Notes: generated from the sequence alone by a model not told the origin. A DNA stretch of 32,000 bases from Bacteroidales bacterium (GCA_018056215.1 JAGPGB010000002.1:1-32000); one strand, 5' to 3'; shown: positions 1 through 8,725, counted from the stretch's first letter. Made by a program: numbers and translations.

Positions 1-2
1 AA

Positions 3-116
3 AATAAAGCTCATTACAAAACTTGGATAATTGTGGCAGCTGCTATACAAATTTTAATTTATTTCATACCTCATAGTTTACTAGGTAGTGAGTTAGATTT
101 TACTGAAATAGAATAA
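3..116 (+). CDS. C-terminal end of an integral membrane protein (partial)
   Basis: An open frame enters from the left edge and ends with TAA at 114-116, giving 37 residues. A run of about 17 hydrophobic residues (WIIVAAAIQILIYFI) looks like a final membrane helix, followed by a short acidic tail ending in TEIE. The 5' part lies outside the window, so the family cannot be named. It is on the same strand as the restriction operon and its stop is 52 bases before that operon's start. Confidence 0.5.
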   Translation, partial: NKAHYKTWIIVAAAIQILIYFIPHSLLGSELDFTEIE

Positions 117-137
117 TAATTAGTCATAATAATTCAT

Positions 138-145
138 TAAATTTG
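138..145 (+). promoter_or_regulatory. Probable -7 box of the restriction-modification operon
   Basis: TAAATTTG fits the Bacteroidota TAnnTTTG element and ends 23 bases before the endonuclease start codon. No TTTG -33 element is visible at the usual 19-20 base distance, so this is a weak call. Confidence 0.35.
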
Positions 146-168
146 TAAAATAATTTTAAAATATAAAA

Positions 169-1977
169 ATGACTAAACCATGGTCTATATCAACAACTAT
201 TAGAAATCCTGAGAGATTAAGAGATTTTCTAATGGTGTTGAAAACTTTGGAAGGGCAAGAGTTTGATAAAAAAAATCAAATAGTTTATCAAATTCTTTTA
301 ATAAAAGAAAAGATATATAAACCAACAAATATTCCTGACAAATATTTGGATTATTATAATAATCCAGAAAGTAAATTAAGTTTCGAAATAGCTAATGAAA
401 TATTTGATTTGCAGAAATACAAAGATCCTCCAATGCGAGGTAGACAATCTGTTAATCCATTAAATAAATTGGGATTTTCAATTGCTAGGCAAGGGTATGG
501 TAAAATTAAAATAACTGAATTAGGAAATATTTTTTTACAAGAAAATTATGATTTAAGCTATATATTTTTTAAAAGTTTATTAAAATTACAATTTCCTAAT
601 CCATGGAGTGCTGATTTTTCTGAAAAAGATGGTTTTAATATAATGCCATTTATAGCAATAATTAAGCTTTTGAAAAAGATAAATGAAAGATCTGAAAATA
701 ATGGACTAACAAGACATGAGTTTTGTATTTTTATTCCAACATTAAAAAACTATGATCAAATAGATGAATATGTAGATAATATTTTAAATTATAGGAAATC
801 AAAGAATAAAAAAATATTTATAGAAAATTTTGTTAAGAAATTTTATCAAATAGATAATATTGAAGACAAAAAAATAAATAATTTATATGATTATGGTGAT
901 AATATAATGAGATATTTTAGACTTACTAAATATTTTAAACTTTCGATCAGCAATCCATTAGGCACTAACTGGACTATAGATATAGAAAAATCTAGAATAG
1001 AAGAAATAAATCAATTATTACTAATGTATGATGGAAGTGCTATTAAGTTTTCTAATACAGAAGATTATTTAAATTATATAGCTGACATATCATTACCTAA
1101 ATTGCCTTGGGAAAATATAGAAAATTTAAACAAAATATTTATATCTCTAAAGAATGAGACGCAAGATTTAATAAATAATAATAATATACAAATTCTACTA
1201 GAGGAAGAGCAGTTATTAAATATTGACACTAAAAATATAAATGTTAAATTACTCGAAGATGCAATATCTCAAATACGAAATTTGAATTTAAAAATAAAAG
1301 AAAAAATTAGAAAAAATGATTTACTTAATAATATTTCATATATAGAAAAACTAATACAAATTTTACAAGATGAAAAAAATTTAAGAAAATATTCTCCGGA
1401 GCAATTTGAAAAATTAATAACTGAATCATTTAAAATTATAAATGATGAAATATTAATTAAACCCAATTATCCTGTTGATGATGATGGGGAGCCTATAAAT
1501 CATTCACCCAAAGATAAAGCTGATATAGAGTGTTATTATAAAAATTTTAGAGCTATTTGTGAGGTTACATTAAATACTTCAAAATTACAATGGGTTTTGG
1601 AAGGTCAACCTATAATGAGGCATTTAAGAGATTTTGAGAATAAAAATAAAAATTATATTGTTTTTTGTATTTTTATTGCTCCTAAAGTAAATGTAGATAC
1701 TTATTCTCAGTTTTGGTTATCAGTAAAATATGAATATGACGGTAAACCACAAAAAATAGTACCAATGACAACATACCAATTTTCGTTTTTACTTAAAGCA
1801 TTGATTGAGTTATTGAAATATAATAAAAGATTTACTCATATTGAATTATATAATATTTACAATTCAATAATTAATAAAACAAATGAAATCAATGGTTTTT
1901 CTAAATGGGCAGAGCAGATAGAGATAATTTTAAATGATTGGTTTGAAAATATAATAAAAATTCATGAAATTAAATAA
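169..1977 (+). CDS. AlwI-family type IIS restriction endonuclease
   Basis: This 602-residue protein cuts DNA outside an asymmetric site. The N-terminus (KPWSISTTIRNPERLRDF) is the characteristic start of the AlwI/PleI/MlyI/BstNBI family. The C-terminal half carries a PD-(D/E)XK-type centre: E414 (QFE), D452 (KADIE), E465 (CEVT) and E478. Their spacing (38, 13 and 13 residues) equals that recalled for the catalytic residues E418, D456, E469 and E482 of N.BspD6I. Family members recognise GGATC or GAGTC/GASTC, and the sequence alone does not say which applies here. Residues about 330-400 look coiled-coil-like. The first methyltransferase gene overlaps its end by 14 bases, so expression is coupled. 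No C-protein regulator is present. The locus is conspicuously AT-rich, as is common for transferred restriction systems. Confidence 0.9.
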   Translation: MTKPWSISTTIRNPERLRDFLMVLKTLEGQEFDKKNQIVYQILLIKEKIYKPTNIPDKYLDYYNNPESKLSFEIANEIFDLQKYKDPPMRGRQSVNPLNKLGFSIARQGYGKIKITELGNIFLQENYDLSYIFFKSLLKLQFPNPWSADFSEKDGFNIMPFIAIIKLLKKINERSENNGLTRHEFCIFIPTLKNYDQIDEYVDNILNYRKSKNKKIFIENFVKKFYQIDNIEDKKINNLYDYGDNIMRYFRLTKYFKLSISNPLGTNWTIDIEKSRIEEINQLLLMYDGSAIKFSNTEDYLNYIADISLPKLPWENIENLNKIFISLKNETQDLINNNNIQILLEEEQLLNIDTKNINVKLLEDAISQIRNLNLKIKEKIRKNDLLNNISYIEKLIQILQDEKNLRKYSPEQFEKLITESFKIINDEILIKPNYPVDDDGEPINHSPKDKADIECYYKNFRAICEVTLNTSKLQWVLEGQPIMRHLRDFENKNKNYIVFCIFIAPKVNVDTYSQFWLSVKYEYDGKPQKIVPMTTYQFSFLLKALIELLKYNKRFTHIELYNIYNSIINKTNEINGFSKWAEQIEIILNDWFENIIKIHEIK

Positions 1978-2752
1978 TATTTATTTAGGAGATTGCATAT
2001 TATTAATGAAAAGTGAAATTCCAGATAGTAGCATTGATTTGGTATATGCTGATCCACCATATAATCTATCTGGCAAATCTTTAAATTTAAAAAATAATAA
2101 TACTGGCGGTCCTTTTTATGAAATGAATGAAGATTGGGATAAAATGAATTATGATATATATTTAACATTTACACATAATTGGATTAGTGAAGTATATAGA
2201 ATATTAAAACCTAATGGAAGTTTATATATATCATGTACTTATCATAATATTGCTGAAATAATCATAAATGCTAAAAATAACGGTTTTAATTTGAATAATA
2301 TTTTATCATGGTATAAAATAAATGCTATGCCAAATATTACTAAAAGAACATTTACTCACTCTACTGAATATGTTTGTTGGTTTGTCAAAGGTAAAAATTG
2401 GAAATTTAATTATGAAAAAATTAAAGAATTTAATCCTCATAAAACTAAAGATGGAAAATCTAAACAAATGAGAGATTTTTTAGATTTTATAGATATGCCT
2501 ATTCTACAAGGCAAAGAAAGAATTAAGGCTGAAAATGGTAGAGCTATTCATCCAAACCAGAAACCAGAAAAATTAATTGAATTAATAATATTGGCTTCAT
2601 CAGATGAAAATGATATAGTTCTAGATCCTTTTTTTGGTACTGGCACTACAGGAATTGTAGCTAAAACATTAAATAGAAATTGGATAGGTATCGAAATTAA
2701 TGAGAAATATTACCAAATAGCATTTAATAGAATTTTTAAAGAAAATAAGTAA
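1964..2752 (+). CDS. DNA adenine-N6 methyltransferase, restriction partner 1
   Basis: A 262-residue SAM-dependent methyltransferase with catalytic motif DPPY at residues 30-33 and the SAM-binding motif DPFFGTGTT at 221-229. This order (motif IV before motif I) is that of beta-class amino-methyltransferases. HPNQKPEKL at 196-204 is the usual motif preceding the SAM site. The start overlapping the endonuclease gene is required, because the family's N-terminal strand (IYLGD) begins right after it. It probably methylates adenine on one strand of the asymmetric site. It has a longer segment between the catalytic region and HPNQKPE than its partner downstream. Target strand and site are inference. 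Confidence 0.9.
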   Translation: MKLNNIYLGDCILLMKSEIPDSSIDLVYADPPYNLSGKSLNLKNNNTGGPFYEMNEDWDKMNYDIYLTFTHNWISEVYRILKPNGSLYISCTYHNIAEIIINAKNNGFNLNNILSWYKINAMPNITKRTFTHSTEYVCWFVKGKNWKFNYEKIKEFNPHKTKDGKSKQMRDFLDFIDMPILQGKERIKAENGRAIHPNQKPEKLIELIILASSDENDIVLDPFFGTGTTGIVAKTLNRNWIGIEINEKYYQIAFNRIFKENK

Positions 2753-2757
2753 AAAAT

Positions 2758-3549
2758 ATGCAAAAAATAAATTTAATTTATGGTGACGCTATTGAAATTT
2801 TAAATAAAATAGATTCTAATAGTATTGATCTTATTTTTGCTGATCCTCCTTATAATTTATCTGGAGAAAATTATCAAACATGTAAAAGTGGTAAAATGTC
2901 TAAATGTAATAAAGGAGACTGGGATCAAATAGAAAATATTGATCTATTTAATGAAACATGGATTAGTGAATGTATAAGAGTTCTCAAAGATGATGGAACT
3001 ATCTGGATTTCTGGCACTTTACATAATCATCCTTCTATTGGTAAAATATTAAAACAGTTAAATCTATGGATAATTAATGATATTATTTGGTATAAACCTA
3101 ATGCAGCACCACTATTACAAAAAAATCGATTTACACCTTCGACAGAATTAATTTGGTTAGCTAGCAAATCTAAAAAATATAAATTTAATTATGATATTGC
3201 TGTTCAAATGAATAATGGTAAGCAAATGCGTAATTTATGGGAAATTCCTGCAGAAAGACATAAAACTCAACACCCTACAGAAAAACCTGAAAGATTATTA
3301 GAAAGAATAATATCTATCGGAAGTGAAGAAGGTGATATAATATTAGACCCTTTTATGGGGTCAGGAACAACTGGTGTTGTCGCTAAAAGACTAAATAGAA
3401 ATTTTATCGGTATAGAAATCGATGAATTATACTATTCAATTGCTAAACAAAGAATAGAAAAAGTTTTTATAGATAGCAATTTCAAATTTACTGAAAATAT
3501 TATTAATAATACTCTTAATATCGATTTTTCGGATACCTCTAATAAATGA
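2758..3549 (+). CDS. DNA adenine-N6 methyltransferase, restriction partner 2
   Basis: A 263-residue second beta-class methyltransferase, starting 5 bases after the first one stops. DPPY is at residues 29-32 and DPFMGSGTT at 197-205, with QHPTEKPERL before it. It is clearly paralogous to the upstream enzyme: both begin I-Y-(x)-GD and carry ADPPYNLSG. A type IIS site is not palindromic, so two enzymes of different strand specificity are normally needed, and this pair fits that requirement. A C-terminal tail of about 30 residues rich in Asn, Asp and Ile has no counterpart in the first enzyme. It closes the operon; no terminator hairpin is visible in the AT-rich gap before cysS. Confidence 0.9.
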   Translation: MQKINLIYGDAIEILNKIDSNSIDLIFADPPYNLSGENYQTCKSGKMSKCNKGDWDQIENIDLFNETWISECIRVLKDDGTIWISGTLHNHPSIGKILKQLNLWIINDIIWYKPNAAPLLQKNRFTPSTELIWLASKSKKYKFNYDIAVQMNNGKQMRNLWEIPAERHKTQHPTEKPERLLERIISIGSEEGDIILDPFMGSGTTGVVAKRLNRNFIGIEIDELYYSIAKQRIEKVFIDSNFKFTENIINNTLNIDFSDTSNK

Positions 3550-3664
3550 GATCGTTGTAAATTTTATTAAAAAAAGGTTAGATATAAAAATTTGTATTTC
3601 ATTATTTACACTTTTTCATCATTTCATTTTTTTCTGTTAATTTCGAAAAAATTTTTTAATCTTT

Positions 3665-5137
3665 ATGAATCATCCACTTCATTTATACAACAGCATTTCT
3701 AAAAAAGTAGAACAATTTATTCCTATTAATGAGCCTTTTGTGGGTCTTTATGTTTGTGGTCCCACTGTTTATGGTGATCCACATTTAGGACACGCACGTC
3801 CTGCTATAATTTTCGATGTTTTATTTAGATATTTGAAAGAACTGGGTTATAAAGTGCGCTATGTACGTAATATTACTGATGTAGGACATTTAGAAAATGA
3901 TGCAGATGAAGGTGAAGATAAAATTCAAAAAAAAGCACGTCTAGAACAATTAGAACCTATGGAAATAGTAAATTACTATACTCGTAGATATCATCAAGCT
4001 TTAGACATGCTCAATACTTTACCTCCTTCTATTGAGCCTTTTGCTTCAGGTCATATACCTGAACAAATCGAATTAATCGAAGAAATTTTAAATAATGGTT
4101 ATGCATATATTTCTAATGGTTCAGTATATTTTGATGTCGTTAAATACCAGAATGATACTAATTTATATGGCATTTTAAGTGGTCGTAAATTAGAAGATCT
4201 ATTAGCTCATACCAGAGAATTACAAGGTAAAGAAGAGAAAAAAAGTCCTTATGACTTTGCTTTGTGGAAAAAATCATCTCCTCAGCATATCATGCAATGG
4301 AATTCTCCTTGGAGCAAGGGTTTTCCTGGTTGGCATTTAGAATGTTCTGTAATGGGTGCTAAATATCTTGGAGTGCCTTTTGATATTCACGGAGGTGGTT
4401 TAGATTTACAATTTCCTCATCATGAGTGCGAAATAGCTCAATCTGTTGCTGCTAGAGGCGTGCAACCTGTTAAATACTGGGTACATAATAATTTGATTAC
4501 TATTAATGGGCAAAAAATGAGCAAAAGTCTAAATAATTTTATTACTCTTGAGCAACTTTTTAATGGTACTCATCCAGCTTTAGAAAATGCATTCTCACCA
4601 ATGGTCGTTAGGTTTTTTATTTTACAAGCTCATTATAGAAGTCCTTTAGATTTTTCTAATGAAGCTTTGAAAGCTGCTGAAAGTGGATTAGATAGATTAT
4701 CAAAAGCTTTTAATAAAATTGATAAATTATCTTCAGATGCAGAGAGTCCTAATTCAAATTTACTTGAAATTAAAAACAAAATTTTAAATGCTTTAAATGA
4801 TGACCTAAATACTCCTATAGCTATTGCTAATCTTTTCGAAGCAGTTAAAATTATCAATTTAGCTTCTGAACAAAAAATTAATTTAAATAATAATGATATC
4901 GACATACTGCACTGGATGAAAAATATTTTTATTGAAAATATATTAGGTCTCAAGCTAGAAAAAACACAAAATTTACATGACATTGCTCCTTTTATTGAAT
5001 TAATTTTAGACATCAGAACACAACTAAAACATCAAAAAAATTATGCTTTAGCTGATGAAATAAGAAATAGATTAAAAAATTTGGGTGTTGTTGTTAATGA
5101 TAATAAAGATAAATATACATGGGAAATAGAAGATTAA
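3665..5137 (+). CDS. cysS: Cysteinyl-tRNA synthetase
   Basis: Charges tRNA-Cys with cysteine in the cytoplasm; a class I synthetase of 490 residues, normal length. The HIGH-type motif is HLGH at residues 40-43 and KMSKS is at 284-288. The zinc site is recognisable as C31 (YVCGPTVY), C227 (WHLECS), H252 and E256 (PHHECE). The start is preceded by an A/T-rich leader without Shine-Dalgarno. The downstream lipoprotein gene begins 19 bases before this stop codon, so cysS, the lipoprotein and dtd form one transcription unit. Confidence 0.98.
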   Translation: MNHPLHLYNSISKKVEQFIPINEPFVGLYVCGPTVYGDPHLGHARPAIIFDVLFRYLKELGYKVRYVRNITDVGHLENDADEGEDKIQKKARLEQLEPMEIVNYYTRRYHQALDMLNTLPPSIEPFASGHIPEQIELIEEILNNGYAYISNGSVYFDVVKYQNDTNLYGILSGRKLEDLLAHTRELQGKEEKKSPYDFALWKKSSPQHIMQWNSPWSKGFPGWHLECSVMGAKYLGVPFDIHGGGLDLQFPHHECEIAQSVAARGVQPVKYWVHNNLITINGQKMSKSLNNFITLEQLFNGTHPALENAFSPMVVRFFILQAHYRSPLDFSNEALKAAESGLDRLSKAFNKIDKLSSDAESPNSNLLEIKNKILNALNDDLNTPIAIANLFEAVKIINLASEQKINLNNNDIDILHWMKNIFIENILGLKLEKTQNLHDIAPFIELILDIRTQLKHQKNYALADEIRNRLKNLGVVVNDNKDKYTWEIED

Positions 5138-6120
5138 TACAAAATTTTACAATATTATTACTTTTTTCAACTTTATTTTTAGGAAGTTGCAAAAAAAATA
5201 TTGATAAAGATACTGATAAACAGCAAAAAATTGATATTAAAGTACCAAATTTTAATGCTGATAGAGCTTATGATTTTATAGCTAAACAAGTTTCTTTTGG
5301 TCCTAGAGTACCTGGTACTAATGCTCATACGCTCTGTGGTAATTGGTTAATAAACAAATTAGATAGTTTGGCAGATACTGTATATGTGCAAACTTTTAAA
5401 GCTCGCATTTATTCTGGTGAAATCAAAGAAGGTAAAAACATTATTGCACAGTTTAATCCCAGTCTTCAAAAAAGAATTTTACTCTCTGCTCACTGGGATA
5501 GCCGTCCCTATGCAGACTATGACCCTGATCCTAATAATCACAATACACCTATTCCAGGAGCTAATGACGGAGCATCTGGTGTAGGCATATTATTAGAATT
5601 AGCAAATTTGCTTAACGAAAATTCACCATCTATCGGCATAGATATTGCTTTTTGGGATATAGAAGATTGGGGAGAACCCCGAAGTGTACAATCTAGCAAT
5701 GGAGAGTTTTGGTGCCTTGGCAGCCAGTATTGGAGTAGAAATAGATTACCATTCAATTATAATGCAAATTATGGAATTCTTTTAGACATGGTAGGAGCTA
5801 GTAATGCTACATTTTATTATGAAGGTATTTCTAATGAATATGCACCATCAATATTAAAAAAAGTTTGGGATATCGCAGCTAAATTAGGTTATAATAAATA
5901 TTTCATCCCAGAAAATGCAGCCCCTATTACTGATGATCATCTGTATCTAAATACTATAGCCAATATCCCTACTATAGATATTATTCACCAAGATAAAAAT
6001 AGCTCAACTGGGTTTTTCCCTTACTGGCATACAGTAGGCGATGATTTAGATAAAATAGATAAAAATACATTGTCTGCTGTAGGTAGTGTTTTAGCATATT
6101 TGATCTATAATGAAAAATAA
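5119..6120 (+). CDS. M28-fold lipoprotein, type II glutaminyl-peptide cyclotransferase-like
   Basis: A 333-residue exported lipoprotein: hydrophobic segment 7-21 followed by lipobox LGSC with the acylated cysteine at C24. The rest is an M28 alpha/beta zinc hydrolase fold. Motifs resemble the Bacteroidota glutaminyl cyclases (for example Porphyromonas QC): SAHWDSRPYADYDPDP, GANDGASGVG with D150, DIEDWG with E182, WCLGSQYW, and ITDDH with H274. D150, E182 and H274 would bind the single zinc ion. Such enzymes cyclise N-terminal glutamine to pyroglutamate on exported proteins, which is common after signal-peptidase cleavage in this phylum. An M28 aminopeptidase is the alternative. It overlaps cysS by 19 bases and ends 2 bases before dtd. 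Confidence 0.85.
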   Translation: MGNRRLIQNFTILLLFSTLFLGSCKKNIDKDTDKQQKIDIKVPNFNADRAYDFIAKQVSFGPRVPGTNAHTLCGNWLINKLDSLADTVYVQTFKARIYSGEIKEGKNIIAQFNPSLQKRILLSAHWDSRPYADYDPDPNNHNTPIPGANDGASGVGILLELANLLNENSPSIGIDIAFWDIEDWGEPRSVQSSNGEFWCLGSQYWSRNRLPFNYNANYGILLDMVGASNATFYYEGISNEYAPSILKKVWDIAAKLGYNKYFIPENAAPITDDHLYLNTIANIPTIDIIHQDKNSSTGFFPYWHTVGDDLDKIDKNTLSAVGSVLAYLIYNEK

Positions 6121-6122
6121 AT

Positions 6123-6578
6123 ATGCGAGTAGTCATTCAACGCGTTAATACTGCAGCTGTTAAGGTTAATAATGATATTATTAGTTCTATAAATGATGGA
6201 TTATTATTACTCATCGGTTTTGAGGCAGAAGAGACTACTGCAGATATGCAATGGCTCGCAAATAAAATCATTAATTTACGCATATTTAGTGATAACAATG
6301 GATTAATGAATTTATCAGTTGCAGATATCAATGGCGATATTTTAGTTGTTAGCCAATTCACATTATATGCATGGACTAAAAAAGGTAATCGACCATCTTT
6401 CTCACGTGCTGCTTCTTATGAAATTGGTGAAAAATATTACAACACATTTCTCGAAATTTTACAAAATAGTTTCCATAAAATAATATTTACAGGAATTTTT
6501 GGGGCTAATATGCAAATAGATTTAGTGAATGATGGACCTGTTACAATATTTATGGATACTAAAAACAAAGATTTTTAG
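6123..6578 (+). CDS. dtd: D-aminoacyl-tRNA deacylase
   Basis: A 151-residue enzyme that hydrolyses D-aminoacyl-tRNA, and glycine mischarged on tRNA-Ala, to protect translation. The two signatures of the DTD family are present: SQFTLYA at residues 77-83 and GPVT at 138-141, the latter in the Gly-cisPro loop that rejects L-amino acids. KGNRPSFSRA at 87-96 is also typical. Length is normal. The start lies 2 bases after the preceding stop, consistent with cotranscription with cysS, a logical pairing in aminoacyl-tRNA quality. Confidence 0.97.
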   Translation: MRVVIQRVNTAAVKVNNDIISSINDGLLLLIGFEAEETTADMQWLANKIINLRIFSDNNGLMNLSVADINGDILVVSQFTLYAWTKKGNRPSFSRAASYEIGEKYYNTFLEILQNSFHKIIFTGIFGANMQIDLVNDGPVTIFMDTKNKDF

Positions 6579-6662
6579 TTAATTATTAATAATTGTAATA
6601 TTTTTATTAAAACTACTGCAAAATTGAAAAATATTTATTAAATTTGTTTATGAAATAAAAAA

Positions 6663-7256
6663 ATGAATATTTTAATACATTTATTTTTTTCACAAAATGA
6701 TGAAAATATAATTTTGGGAAATTTTATAGCAGATTACATTAGAGGCATTAATAGAATAAAAGAATATCCTCCTCAAATACAATCTGGCATTAAGCTACAT
6801 CAATGGATTGATAATTATTCTGATAATAATGTAATTGTTAAAAAATCTATTTCTATATTTAGTCCATCACTAAAACATTATGCATCAGTAGCCGTAGATG
6901 TAATTTATGACCATTTCATGGCTAATAATTGGGAAAAATTTTCTAAAACATCATTAACTAATACAATAAATGAATTTTATATTATTTTGAAGAATAATTA
7001 TAATATTTTACCAAATAAAGCTAAAAAAGCGGTCGACCATATGATAACAAATAATTGGCTAATGATGTACAAAGACTTATCTGGACTAAAACATATATTC
7101 GAATGGATGGATTCACGTGCTTCTTTTGAAGCTAACTTGACAAATTCTGTAGAAATATTATTAGAGTATTATTCAGACATAGAAAATGATTTTTTTGCAT
7201 TTATAGACAAAATGATAATAGATTTCGACAAAATACAATCAGACATTAATGAATAG
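6663..7256 (+). CDS. AcpH-like acyl carrier protein phosphodiesterase (DUF479)
   Basis: A 197-residue protein resembling E. coli AcpH, which removes the 4'-phosphopantetheine arm from holo-ACP. It has the family pattern from the first residues: a short hydrophobic start, GNFIADYIRG (residues 20-29), GIKLHQWID and DVIYDHFMANNW, then WLMMYKDLSGL. The acidic/histidine cluster D..DH around residues 80-84 is the likely metal site. In Bacteroidota such proteins are common, but their activity is rarely tested, so the function is by family. An independent unit on the plus strand, separated by about 90 AT-rich bases on both sides. Confidence 0.8.
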   Translation: MNILIHLFFSQNDENIILGNFIADYIRGINRIKEYPPQIQSGIKLHQWIDNYSDNNVIVKKSISIFSPSLKHYASVAVDVIYDHFMANNWEKFSKTSLTNTINEFYIILKNNYNILPNKAKKAVDHMITNNWLMMYKDLSGLKHIFEWMDSRASFEANLTNSVEILLEYYSDIENDFFAFIDKMIIDFDKIQSDINE

Positions 7257-7350
7257 TGAAATGTGTTATAATTTATTTTTATTAGCTCTCCTCTACTCTA
7301 TTTCTAAATAACATTTTAAAATTTTATTTTTAATTTTACATAAAAAATAA

Positions 7351-8613
7351 ATGAAAAGAAATAACATAATAATTGTAATATTAATTTTTTTGAGTATAAG
7401 TCTGCAAAGTCAAAAGGTATTGATACCCATGGATAATGCACAAAATGATCATTTAAAAGCTTATGGACTTACATATTTTATGTTAGAGAATGGATTTGAG
7501 GTGGAGTGGTTATTAAATTATAGAGGTGGTAGTTTTATGATGCCATATGGCAAACCATTGATTCAAGAATGTATTTTGAGAGGAATAAGTTATGAAATAT
7601 TATCAGAATCTCAAGCAATTGCTATTTATGAGTACATAGCTGACCCATCAATTAATGCAGACGTTATTAAGCTCACTAAAGCTCCTAGAATAGCTGTTTA
7701 TGCACCACCTACTAATTTACCTTGGGACGATGCAGTAACATTAGTTCTAACCTATGCAGATATACCGTATGATCAGATATATGACAAAGAAGTTTTGCAA
7801 GGTATTTTGCCTACATATGACTGGCTACATATACATCATGAAGATTTTACAGGACAATTTGGTAAATTTTGGGCACAGTATAAAAACACAGAATGGTATC
7901 AAAAAGATCAACAATATGCAGAACAGCTAGCACGCTCATTGGGATTCACAAAAGTATCTCAACTTAAATTAGCTGTAGCAAAAAATATTAGAGATTATGT
8001 AGCTGGAGGTGGTTATTTATTTGCTATGTGCAGTGCACCAGAAAGTATAGATATAGCTTTAGCTGCTGATGGTGTAGACATATGTGATGTACCTTTTGAT
8101 GGAGATCCACCAGATCCTAATGCACAAGACAAATTAGATTATAGTAAAACTTTTGCTTTTACAAATTTCAAAATTTATACTAATCCATATATTTATGCAA
8201 AATCAGATATTGATGTTACAATGACTCGCCCTCAGATACGCGAAGAGGATGATTATTTTGCTTTATTTGAATTTTCTGCTAAATGGGATCCAGTACCTAC
8301 TATGCTTTGCCAAAATCATGAGAGAATAATAAAGGGATTTATGGGACAAGCTACAGCATTTAATAAAAGTAAAATAAAAAAAGATATTTTAATAATGGGA
8401 GAAAATAAATCTCTCAATGAAGCAAGATATATTCACGGCGAGTATGGTAGAGGTACATTTTCATTCTACGGAGGTCATGATCCAGAGGATTATCGTCATT
8501 TTGTTTATGATCCTCCTACTGATCTTAATTTATTTAAAAATTCACCAGGGTATCGATTAATTTTAAATAATGTACTCTTTCCTGCTGCACAAAGGAAAAA
8601 ATTGAAAACGTAA
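7351..8613 (+). CDS. Exported protein with possible class I amidotransferase-like fold
   Basis: A 420-residue protein with a signal peptide (residues 1-20, no lipobox cysteine, so soluble or periplasmic). Relatives in Bacteroidota are, from memory, sometimes labelled 'asparagine synthetase B', but no N-terminal Cys2 glutaminase or ATP-pyrophosphatase motif is present, so that name is not supported. Visible features are an N-terminal alpha/beta start (QKVLIPMDNAQNDH), a strand-turn-cysteine segment GGGYLFAMCSAPE with C227 resembling a nucleophile elbow, and near the C-terminus YGGHDPED with H376 and E379, reminiscent of the HPE of class I glutamine amidotransferases. A ThuA/GATase1-like fold is my inference. 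The substrate is unknown. No type IX secretion tail is seen. Confidence 0.7.
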   Translation: MKRNNIIIVILIFLSISLQSQKVLIPMDNAQNDHLKAYGLTYFMLENGFEVEWLLNYRGGSFMMPYGKPLIQECILRGISYEILSESQAIAIYEYIADPSINADVIKLTKAPRIAVYAPPTNLPWDDAVTLVLTYADIPYDQIYDKEVLQGILPTYDWLHIHHEDFTGQFGKFWAQYKNTEWYQKDQQYAEQLARSLGFTKVSQLKLAVAKNIRDYVAGGGYLFAMCSAPESIDIALAADGVDICDVPFDGDPPDPNAQDKLDYSKTFAFTNFKIYTNPYIYAKSDIDVTMTRPQIREEDDYFALFEFSAKWDPVPTMLCQNHERIIKGFMGQATAFNKSKIKKDILIMGENKSLNEARYIHGEYGRGTFSFYGGHDPEDYRHFVYDPPTDLNLFKNSPGYRLILNNVLFPAAQRKKLKT

Positions 8614-8641
8614 AAATTGATAATTTAAAGAGAATAAAAAA

Positions 8642-8713
8642 TAGGCGGTAGGGGATTCGAACCCCTATCTTCAGAATGAGGGTCTGAGATCCTAACCCTT
8701 AGACGAACCGCCC
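8642..8713 (-). tRNA. tRNA-Glu (anticodon CTC)
   Basis: A complete cloverleaf on the minus strand: 7-bp acceptor stem (G1-U72 wobble at the end), D arm GTCT/GGAT, anticodon stem TCAGA/TCTGA, 4-base variable region, T stem AGGGG/CCCCT with TTCGAAT loop and discriminator A. The 7-base anticodon loop is CCCTCAT, so positions 34-36 read CTC, for GAG codons. Position 33 is C where U is almost universal. CCA is not encoded. It is expressed from its own promoter and faces away from sucC. Confidence 0.9.
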
Positions 8714-8725
8714 AAATTATTTTTG

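Noticed and set aside
7351..8613. Asparagine synthetase B
   Set aside because: The protein is exported and has neither an N-terminal catalytic cysteine nor an ATP-pyrophosphatase loop.
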